Assembly: GCA_028276365.1 (NCBI GenBank)
Contig: JAPYWL010000013.1
Span: 1 to 23,492, forward strand
Length of the DNA: 23,492 nucleotides
Reading direction: 5' to 3'
DNA from: Deltaproteobacteria bacterium
GTDB taxonomy: Bacteria > DRYD01
The notes under the pieces were generated by a model. That model ran no database searches and was not told the DNA's origin. It saw nothing but the letters and a program-made list of their open reading frames with translations. Positions 14,846-22,234 of the stretch are shown piece by piece. Position 1 is the stretch's first letter, and the number at the start of each line of letters is the position of its first letter. The translations under genes and the position numbers were made by a program.

Positions 14846-16006
14846 ATGAAAAAGAAAATTTGTTTATTAGGAAGTACTGGATCTATTGGGATACAAGCAG
14901 TTCAGGTTATTTCTGAATTTTTAGATAGATTAGAATTAGTTTCCATTGCAAGTTATGGGAAAAATATTAATATTGTTTTAGATCAAATAAAGAAGTTTAA
15001 TATAAGAAAAGTAGCTATATTTAATGAGCAAGATGCTTTAAAATTAAGAGAGATAGTTGGCAATGAGGTAAAGGTTTTATCAGGGATAGAAGGTTTAATT
15101 GAGTTAGTAGTTGATGAAGATGTAGATATAGTAATTAGCGCAATAGTGGGGTTTATAGGATTAATTCCTACTTATGAAGCTGCAAAAAAACTAAAAAGAA
15201 TAGCTTTAGTTAACAAAGAATCAATGGTTGTTGGTGGACATCTTTTTAGACCATATTTAAATAATATTATTCCAGTAGATAGTGAGCATAGTGCTATTTT
15301 TCAGGCTTTGGAAGGTAATAGAGATTATTTAAAAGAGATTATATTAACTGCTTCTGGGGGACCATTTCTTAATTTACCTTATGAAAAGTGGGAGGATATT
15401 ACTTTAAATGATGCTTTAAAGCATCCGGTATGGAGGATGGGGGCAAAAATAACTATTGATAGTGCTACTTTAATGAATAAAGCACTTGAAATTATTGAAG
15501 CTTATTTTCTATTTAATATTTATCATTATAATATAAAAGTTCTTATTCATCCTCAAAGTATTGTACATTCTTTTATTGTTTTAAAAGATGGTTCTTATTT
15601 AGCACAGCTAAGCTTACCTGATATGAAGTTGCCTATTTTATATAGTTTAAGCTATCCTCAAAGGTGGGAAAATAATTTTCCTAAATTGGATTTAACTAAA
15701 ATAGGAAATTTAGCATTTCAAGAAGTACCCTCTAAATTTAGGGCAATTAATTTAGCTTATAGTGTATTATCAAAAGGAGGAGTTTATCCAGCTATATTTA
15801 ATGCTGCTAATGAAGAGGCTGTTAAGTTATTCTTAGAACAAAAAATTAAATTTATAGATATAGTTAAGTTAATTGAGGATGTTTTATCAATATTCTCTGA
15901 TAAAAATATTGATAATCCGACTATAGATGAATTAAAATATTATGACAATTGGGCTAGAAATAATGTAATTAATTTAGCTGTGAAATCCAAGATTTTTTAT
16001 TCATAA
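14846..16006 (+). CDS. dxr: 1-deoxy-D-xylulose 5-phosphate reductoisomerase
   Basis: A 386-residue enzyme that converts 1-deoxyxylulose 5-phosphate to 2-C-methylerythritol 4-phosphate with NADPH, the committed step of the MEP isoprenoid pathway in the cytoplasm. The NADPH motif GSTGSIG (9-15), the metal-binding 'VDSEHSAIFQ' (Asp145, Glu147), 'TASGGPF', the active-site loop 'HPVWRMG' (from about 193), 'KITIDSATLMNKALE' and 'IHPQSIVHSF' are all in place. The loop differs from the common HPNWSMG/HPNWNMG, but an Arg in this loop also occurs in other lineages, so the enzyme is likely active. The length is normal. The ATG at 14846 has no clear ribosome binding site. It is not beside uppS, cdsA or rseP, its usual neighbours. 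It may be transcribed with atpA upstream and gltX downstream (82-base gap). Confidence 0.96.
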   Translation: MKKKICLLGSTGSIGIQAVQVISEFLDRLELVSIASYGKNINIVLDQIKKFNIRKVAIFNEQDALKLREIVGNEVKVLSGIEGLIELVVDEDVDIVISAIVGFIGLIPTYEAAKKLKRIALVNKESMVVGGHLFRPYLNNIIPVDSEHSAIFQALEGNRDYLKEIILTASGGPFLNLPYEKWEDITLNDALKHPVWRMGAKITIDSATLMNKALEIIEAYFLFNIYHYNIKVLIHPQSIVHSFIVLKDGSYLAQLSLPDMKLPILYSLSYPQRWENNFPKLDLTKIGNLAFQEVPSKFRAINLAYSVLSKGGVYPAIFNAANEEAVKLFLEQKIKFIDIVKLIEDVLSIFSDKNIDNPTIDELKYYDNWARNNVINLAVKSKIFYS

Positions 16007-16088
16007 TAACTTTTATTTGATTTTATATTTATTATTTTATATTTTAAAATTGTATTTTTAATTATGTTTTCTAAGGGGGTTAAGGTTA

Positions 16089-17528
16089 ATGAGTATTATT
16101 AGAGTTAGGTTTGCTCCTTCTCCTACAGGGTATTTACATATAGGTGGTGCTAGAACTGCTTTATTTAATTACTTATTTGCTCGTAAAAATAATGGAAAGT
16201 TTATATTAAGAATAGAGGATACTGATTTTGAAAGATCTAAAAGAGAGTATGAGGATGTTATAATAAGGGATTTAAAGTGGCTAAATATAGAGTGGGACGA
16301 GGGACCTGATATTGGTGGTGATTATGGACCTTACAGGCAATCTGAAAGGTTGGAAATATATAAAGATTATGCTGATAAATTAATAAAAGAAGGTAAAGCT
16401 TATTATTGTTATTGTACAGAAGAAGAATTAGAAATTCAAAGACAATTACAATTAAAGGAGAAGAAACCACCAATTTACGATAGAAGATGCTTAAATTTAA
16501 CTACTAAGAAAAAACAAGAATATGAATTACAAGGCAGAAAACCTTCGGTTAGATTTTTAGTACCTTATAAGCAATTAGAATTTCAAGATTTAATACATGG
16601 CAGATTATCAATTGATACAAAATTGGTTTCTGATCCGATAATATTAAAGAGTAATGGAGTTCCTACTTATAATTTTGGGGTGGTTATTGATGATCATTTA
16701 ATGGAAATAACTCATGTAATAAGGGGAGATGAACATTTAGATAATACTTATAGGCAGTTATTAATATATGAGGCTTTATCTTGGAATCCACCATTTTATG
16801 GACATATTCCAATGATATTAGCCCCTGATAGATCTAAATTATCTAAAAGACATGGGGCTACATCTGTTGAAGAATTAAGAAAATTGGGATTTATTAATAA
16901 AGCTGTTGTTAATTATATTGCTTTATTAGGTTGGTCTCCTAAAGATAATACTGAAATAATGCCTATAAATGAGATTATAGAGAAGTTTGATTTAAGCGGG
17001 GTTTTGGATCATCCTGCTGTTTATGATATTGAAAAAATGAAATATTTTAATCATTATTATATCGCTAATATTTTACAAAATACAGAAATTTTACAAGCTT
17101 TAAAAGAATTGGAAAAATTAAATGAATTAGAATATAATTTACAAGATAATTTAAAATTAAGGGTTATAGAATTAGAGAAAAATAGGATTTATCTATTAAC
17201 AGATTTCTTTGAGTTATTTGATATTATTCAATATGATCCAATATTTAGTGATGATATTTTAAATGAATTAAATAATTTTGATAAAAATATTTTTGAAATA
17301 GTTATAAATTCTTTAAATGAGTTTGATAATTATGATGATATTGAAAAAATAAAGAGTTATTTAAAGGATGTAGCTAAGAAAAATAATTTAAAACCTGGTA
17401 GTATTTATAAATTAATTAGGTTATTATTAACGGGTAAGCATGAGGGACCTGAATTACCTAAAATTATTTATTTCTTAGGTAAAAAAGAAACTATTAAAAG
17501 AATTAATAAAATTAAAGAAATAGTTTAG
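16089..17528 (+). CDS. gltX: Glutamyl-tRNA synthetase
   Basis: A 479-residue class I aminoacyl-tRNA synthetase that charges tRNA(Glu) and, in many bacteria, also tRNA(Gln) for later amidation. The HIGH motif appears as 'HIGG' (17-20, after 'VRFAPSPTGYL'), and the KMSKS motif as 'KLSKRHG' (about 249-255). 'FRIEDTDxxRS' is seen as 'LRIEDTDFERS', and 'GDEHLDNTYRQLLIYEAL' is characteristic. The C-terminal anticodon-binding part is AT-rich and divergent, but it ends with 'IRLLLTGKHEGPELPKIIYFLGKKE', which fits bacterial GluRS. AAGGGGG (16073-16079) lies about nine bases before the ATG. It ends 14 bases before the end of the convergent RNase-family gene. Discrimination between Glu and Gln tRNA cannot be judged here. 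Confidence 0.97.
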   Translation: MSIIRVRFAPSPTGYLHIGGARTALFNYLFARKNNGKFILRIEDTDFERSKREYEDVIIRDLKWLNIEWDEGPDIGGDYGPYRQSERLEIYKDYADKLIKEGKAYYCYCTEEELEIQRQLQLKEKKPPIYDRRCLNLTTKKKQEYELQGRKPSVRFLVPYKQLEFQDLIHGRLSIDTKLVSDPIILKSNGVPTYNFGVVIDDHLMEITHVIRGDEHLDNTYRQLLIYEALSWNPPFYGHIPMILAPDRSKLSKRHGATSVEELRKLGFINKAVVNYIALLGWSPKDNTEIMPINEIIEKFDLSGVLDHPAVYDIEKMKYFNHYYIANILQNTEILQALKELEKLNELEYNLQDNLKLRVIELEKNRIYLLTDFFELFDIIQYDPIFSDDILNELNNFDKNIFEIVINSLNEFDNYDDIEKIKSYLKDVAKKNNLKPGSIYKLIRLLLTGKHEGPELPKIIYFLGKKETIKRINKIKEIV

Positions 17529-17542
17529 AAAATATTATAAAG

Positions 17543-19261
17543 TTATACAAATTTAAAAATTATTTCTTGATTTTTAACTAAATCACCTTTTAAGATTTTA
17601 ATATTATCCTTGTTTTCTTCTATTTCTAAGAAATAATCTGATAAGTAGATTTTTATCATATTATTTGTTATATTGATTACGTAGCCTTTTAAAGTGTTTA
17701 TGTTATTAAAATATAAAAAATGTTTTATATAGTATTTGAAATAGTTTCTATATAGATTATTTTTTTGTAGATTTTCATTATTAGTAATTTTAATAAATTC
17801 TGTAAGTCCTTGTTCATCGTAGTAGGGTGGGGTATTATAAAAGATTGATAAAAGTTGTCTTTGATTGATAATATCTATAAATCTTCTTATGGGGCTTGTT
17901 ATATGAGTGTAGCTTTTTAGTCCTATTAAATTATGATTTTTTTTACTCAATGAATAAAAAGAGAATTCTAAATTTTTAGTTATATTATATATTTCTAAAG
18001 GATTAGTTATTATCCTTCCTTTTAGGGCATTATCAATTTGACTATTATTATGTAAGTAAGCAAAAGGTATGTTGTGTTTTATGGCTATTTTTGAGGCTAT
18101 ATAATTTGTAATTATCATCAGTTCTTGGATAATAAATCTGTAGTTATTTAGTGTATAAATTGGCTCTATTTTTTTTAAATTTTTATCTAATTTAAATCTA
18201 GGGATGTTTAAAAAGATACCACCTTTATTTAATCTATCATTAAATAAAATCTCAGCTATTTTATTTATATTATATTCGTAAAATAATTTATATTTATCTG
18301 CTAATTCATAAGAATAGTTTTCTTTTATATTTATTACTTTAAAATCGAATTCAAAATTAAGAAGTTCTAAGTTTTTAGAAAATAATAATCTAAAAATCAA
18401 AGCTGGCCTTATACTATTTTTTATTAATGAAAAATTTTTTATAATTTTTTTATTTATTAGCATATAAAAATTGTTATAAGTAAAATATAATGAATTTAAG
18501 TTATTATAGGCTAAGTGGAATAAAGACAATGGTATATACTCGCTTAGGTCTGCTATTCCTATTAAAATTTCTATTTTATTATTAATTTTATTTACACATA
18601 TTACATCATCTATTTCTATAGTATTTTTTTCATCTATGCTAATGAAATTATAACTATTTAGTAAAACTCTACCTTTTATTACATACTTATAATTGAATTC
18701 TATATCGTTAAATATATGTTTTTTATCTATTTTAGTTTTATAGGTATGATATAGTTTATAATTTAGTTTTGTTAAGCTATAAAAGATACTCTTTTCGTAA
18801 TCTGATAATATTTTTTTTATTTCCTTTAATTTTGATTTCTTGGATTTTCCTAATATTTTCGATATTAATAAAAACATAGTGATTAATTTATGAATTGTAA
18901 TCAATTTGCTTTGTTCGTATTTAAATATTATATATTTTGTTATAAATAGGGTAATATAATTTTTAGGTTTTTTCAAAAATTTTCGACTACTAATTAGGTT
19001 ATTATTGATTAAAACTAAAGATTTTGAAATAATAAAGAAAGTATAAACTAAATATAAAGATAGTATCTGGGTGTAATTTTTTTGGTGAATTTTTTGATTT
19101 AATATTTTTAGAATCCTATTGATTTTATTTAAAAAAGTTAACAATTTATATATATTTTTGTTTTTATTTATATTTAAATTTAAGATAAAGTAAATAGGTA
19201 ATTTTTTATTTATTAGTAGAATCTTGAGTATATTAGATTTCATTAAATTTATTTTTAACAT
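17543..19261 (-). CDS. Divergent RNase II/R (RNB) family exoribonuclease
   Basis: A 572-residue protein with an RNB catalytic domain at about 190-535. RNB enzymes degrade RNA processively from the 3' end, using four acidic residues and two metals. The site reads 'SIDEKNTIEIDD': Asp210, Asp218 and Asp219 fit three of the four E. coli RNase II aspartates, and Glu216 replaces the fourth (Asp207). 'YTHITSPIRRFIDIINQRQL' (451-470) matches the conserved Y-H-TSPIRR-D-xxxR block. The first 190 residues are Lys/Ile/Asn-rich and helical, with no cold-shock domains that I can recognise. The C-terminal 40 residues could be a reduced S1-like strand set. The chain is poor in Gly, Val and Ala. The start is uncertain (Met1 or Met7; no ribosome binding site). 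A TATAAT on the - strand (19304-19299) lies about 38 bases before the start codon. Confidence 0.75.
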   Translation of the reverse strand: MLKINLMKSNILKILLINKKLPIYFILNLNINKNKNIYKLLTFLNKINRILKILNQKIHQKNYTQILSLYLVYTFFIISKSLVLINNNLISSRKFLKKPKNYITLFITKYIIFKYEQSKLITIHKLITMFLLISKILGKSKKSKLKEIKKILSDYEKSIFYSLTKLNYKLYHTYKTKIDKKHIFNDIEFNYKYVIKGRVLLNSYNFISIDEKNTIEIDDVICVNKINNKIEILIGIADLSEYIPLSLFHLAYNNLNSLYFTYNNFYMLINKKIIKNFSLIKNSIRPALIFRLLFSKNLELLNFEFDFKVINIKENYSYELADKYKLFYEYNINKIAEILFNDRLNKGGIFLNIPRFKLDKNLKKIEPIYTLNNYRFIIQELMIITNYIASKIAIKHNIPFAYLHNNSQIDNALKGRIITNPLEIYNITKNLEFSFYSLSKKNHNLIGLKSYTHITSPIRRFIDIINQRQLLSIFYNTPPYYDEQGLTEFIKITNNENLQKNNLYRNYFKYYIKHFLYFNNINTLKGYVINITNNMIKIYLSDYFLEIEENKDNIKILKGDLVKNQEIIFKFV

Positions 19262-19298
19262 ATTTTTATTAAAAATATATTAAAAGGGTGTTTACATT

Positions 19299-19304
19299 AT
19301 TATA
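19299..19304 (-). promoter_or_regulatory. Possible -10 element for the RNB-family gene
   Basis: A perfect TATAAT on the - strand would place a transcription start about 30 bases before the ATG at 19261. The sequence 17 bases further upstream is not a good -35, and such hexamers are common in AT-rich DNA. Confidence 0.25.
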
Positions 19305-19463
19305 TTGTAAAATTTCAAAAAGAATTCCTTAAATTAGTTACTTATTAATAATTGAAGTTAAAAATATTGATTTTGATAATAATAGGAGAAATATAGATAG
19401 ATAGTGAATGGAAATAGATTAGGGTTTAGTTAATAAAATGGAGTTATTAATTATGATTATTAG

Positions 19464-21176
19464 TTATTCATCTGGTTGGTCATATACAAAACCGAAGATA
19501 TCGGTTTTCATTTTTTTATAACCCTGAGATTCTAAATATTCTTTAGTTTGGTAGTCATAAGATTTAACTTGATAGATTTCTGGTTGTGAGTAGTAGTTAT
19601 AGTTATCTCTGTAGTATTGTATATTATCAAAACCACTATAAGCAGGAACCCTGTAAATTTCGTTAGTTAGTGGATCTTTAGCATAGGTTTCATTATTTAT
19701 TGCAGCAGAAAAAGCGTTAGTAAATGCTTCCCTATCCATAGCAAAGCCTTTTTGGATATCTCTAAATATTGTACTACTATATTCATTACTTTCTTTTAGT
19801 TTTTTATACATATTAGATCTATGTTGATTTTCTTTCCCTATTTCGTTGTATATTATATCTGATATCTCTTTTGATGTTTCATATCTCTTTTGAGAATTTT
19901 CCATTTCTATTTTTTCTTTATTTACTATGTAATTCATCTTTTCAACAATAAAGTTAAAGTCATACTTTATACTATTATATAGGTTAATAACTATAGTTAA
20001 AAAGGTATTAAAATCTAAAGTTGGATTATTTTGAATTAAATTATTTTGATTTAATTTATTTTGAGTATAATAGCTTAATTCATATCTTACAATAGCTGTA
20101 TTATACCCTGTTATAATAAGAAGATATAAAAAACCTTTTAAGGATTTTTGATTATTATTAAATGTTATAAGTAAGGGGATAGTATTTACTCTTTGTAATT
20201 TAATAGTATGAATAGATAAAGCATCTAAATTTATGTTATATATGTTTTCTGGAATTACTTCTAAATTTAAAGTAGATTTAAAAAAATACAGTACTAAATT
20301 TAAGATATCGTTTATATTATAAATGTTGTTAAAATAAAAGCTTAAGTTATATTTACCTAAGTAATTTGAAAATGTTCCTTTTATTGTGCTATTAGAGTAT
20401 GTATTAATTATATTTATTATTATTTCACCATTTTGTAAATTTATATTTGAATTTGGATATAATATATGGTAAAAAAGTTTGTAATCTATTAAGTTAAAGA
20501 ATATATATGGTTTTACTTGATTATTTACTAAATTTATATTACCTATGAGTTTGTTATTTATTTTTATAGGATAAGTAGTATAAACTAATTTTTCACTTTC
20601 TTTTATAGAATTTAATAAAAATTCTTTATACCAGTTAGATTTATTAAAATCATTAAAAAAAGTATCTGATAGTAAGATATATATTATTAGTTCATTTTGA
20701 TTTAAGAATTTAAGTCCTAATTCTAATTTAAATATGAATTGTTGCCTAAATAGATACCTTAATTCTAATAATCTTTCACCAATAATAAGAAATGGATTTT
20801 GAATATAAACATCAAATCCTAAATTTAGGGGTATAATTTTTTGGTTATTAGTATTAGGATTTTGAAATATTTTATTAAGTTCTAATAGATATAATTTATA
20901 TCCTTGAGGATTAGGATAATTTATAAATTCTAATAATTCTTTTATTGGATATTCTAGATCTTGAGTATTATTAAATTTTATTTTATTTGATATTATTAAG
21001 TAATTAACTGCTATGGTATTGTAAGTAGGGTAATTAAAGTTTAATAGAGTTAAAGCTATTTTGGTTAGTTTTATATGTTTTACGAGTGTATTATAAGGTA
21101 TTTTAAAAGTAATTCCTAAGTATATATCTTTGTATTCTATAGGATTTGTATAATTGCCTATTAGAAAATTTAGCAT
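19464..21176 (-). CDS. Unknown 570-residue protein with charged C-terminal region
   Basis: I do not recognise a named family. Residues 1-400 are rich in Leu, Ile, Asn and Tyr with alternating strand-like and helical stretches, and have no signal peptide or clear membrane segment. About 405-475 is charged and probably coiled coil ('EKMNYIVNKEKIEMENSQKRYETSKEI'). The last 100 residues have a different composition. They include 'DPLTNEIYRVPAYSGFDNIQYY', which recalls the 'DPxTGExYxVPxxYxxYW' pattern I associate with C-terminal modules of uncharacterised bacterial proteins; this is memory of a pattern, not a search. It begins 11 bases after the end of the histone-deacetylase-family gene, so the two are almost certainly co-transcribed and may be translationally coupled, since no ribosome binding site is visible. 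A 202-base gap separates it from the RNB-family gene downstream. Confidence 0.7.
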   Translation of the reverse strand: MLNFLIGNYTNPIEYKDIYLGITFKIPYNTLVKHIKLTKIALTLLNFNYPTYNTIAVNYLIISNKIKFNNTQDLEYPIKELLEFINYPNPQGYKLYLLELNKIFQNPNTNNQKIIPLNLGFDVYIQNPFLIIGERLLELRYLFRQQFIFKLELGLKFLNQNELIIYILLSDTFFNDFNKSNWYKEFLLNSIKESEKLVYTTYPIKINNKLIGNINLVNNQVKPYIFFNLIDYKLFYHILYPNSNINLQNGEIIINIINTYSNSTIKGTFSNYLGKYNLSFYFNNIYNINDILNLVLYFFKSTLNLEVIPENIYNINLDALSIHTIKLQRVNTIPLLITFNNNQKSLKGFLYLLIITGYNTAIVRYELSYYTQNKLNQNNLIQNNPTLDFNTFLTIVINLYNSIKYDFNFIVEKMNYIVNKEKIEMENSQKRYETSKEISDIIYNEIGKENQHRSNMYKKLKESNEYSSTIFRDIQKGFAMDREAFTNAFSAAINNETYAKDPLTNEIYRVPAYSGFDNIQYYRDNYNYYSQPEIYQVKSYDYQTKEYLESQGYKKMKTDIFGFVYDQPDE

Positions 21177-21187
21177 ATTTGCTTATA

Positions 21188-22135
21188 TCAATAATTAATT
21201 ATATTAGTTATTAAATTAAGTGAGCTATATTTAAGAACATTTAGGTTATATCCTCCTTCTAAAACCCATAATATTTTGTATTTTTTTAAGTTATTTATCA
21301 ATGTTTTATGTAATTTATCTATCCCTTCATCTGTTATTCTCATATATGTTATAGGATCATTTAAATGTATATCATATCCTGCTGAAATTATAATAAATTC
21401 TGGTTTAAATTCATTTATTATTTTAGGTACTTCAAGTTTATATATATTTAATATTTCTTCATTATTAGCTAAAACATTTAGGGGGTAATTAAATTTATTA
21501 AATTCGGGCTTAGATTTATATCCAGTAAATGGGTAAAATGGGTAAGCATGAGTTGAAAAAAATAATATATCTTTATCATTTAAAAAAATATCTTCTGTAC
21601 CATTCCCGTGATGTGCATCAAAATCTATTATTGCTATTTTCTTTATTTTTAAATATTCTTTTAAGTAATTTGCTATTACTGCTACATTATTTATAATACA
21701 GAAGCCCATAGCTTTATTTTTTTCTGCATGATGTCCTGGGGGTCTTATATATCCTATTGCATTATCTATTACATTGTCTAATAAATCTTGAACTAAATTT
21801 AAGAGTAATTTAATATTTGTGTTTATAACATTTAGGGTATTTTCATTAAAATATGTATCTGGATCTAAATTATATAATCCCTTTACTTTGTTTGTTAATG
21901 ATAAAAGATTTTCTATATATTTTTCTTCATGAGTTAATTTGTATAGCTTATATAAGAATTCATCATCTATTTGTTTTATATTATCTTCATTTATTAAGTT
22001 AGTATTTGGTAATTCTTTGTTTTGATTTAATTTTTCTAAGAGTTCTATAATAGTTTTAGTTCTTAATGAATTTTCAACATGATTAGGATCATTATGTAAA
22101 TAATCTTTGGTATTGTAAGCTATTTTTAATCTCAT
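21188..22135 (-). CDS. Histone deacetylase / acetylpolyamine amidohydrolase family protein
   Basis: A 315-residue zinc hydrolase of the arginase/deacetylase fold. Bacterial members remove acetyl groups from polyamines, proteins or other amines. The catalytic set is intact: 'RPPGHHAE' (131-138, with the paired His135 and His136), 'IDFDAHHGNGT' with zinc ligands Asp173 and His175, 'SAGYD' with the third zinc ligand Asp255, and 'LEGGYN' with the transition-state Tyr296. 'CIINNVAVIA' after the HH pair is also typical. The length is close to the family's minimal catalytic domain. The real substrate cannot be inferred from sequence. It is the first gene of a leftward unit with the 570-residue protein 11 bases on; its own start at 22135 has only GG touching the ATG, so translation signals are weak. 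It diverges from recG across about 100 bases. Confidence 0.9.
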   Translation of the reverse strand: MRLKIAYNTKDYLHNDPNHVENSLRTKTIIELLEKLNQNKELPNTNLINEDNIKQIDDEFLYKLYKLTHEEKYIENLLSLTNKVKGLYNLDPDTYFNENTLNVINTNIKLLLNLVQDLLDNVIDNAIGYIRPPGHHAEKNKAMGFCIINNVAVIANYLKEYLKIKKIAIIDFDAHHGNGTEDIFLNDKDILFFSTHAYPFYPFTGYKSKPEFNKFNYPLNVLANNEEILNIYKLEVPKIINEFKPEFIIISAGYDIHLNDPITYMRITDEGIDKLHKTLINNLKKYKILWVLEGGYNLNVLKYSSLNLITNIINY

Positions 22136-22234
22136 CCTAATTAATTATTTTGTATGATAGGTTTAAATCCTTTCTTTTTTAGATGAATTTAATTATAAAA
22201 AAAGAATAAATAAAAATAGGGAAAATATTAAATT

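Noticed and set aside
16258-16473. 71-codon open frame on the - strand
   Set aside because: Antisense to gltX, low-complexity, no ribosome binding site.
21276-21488. 70-codon open frame on the + strand
   Set aside because: Antisense to the catalytic domain of the deacetylase-family gene.
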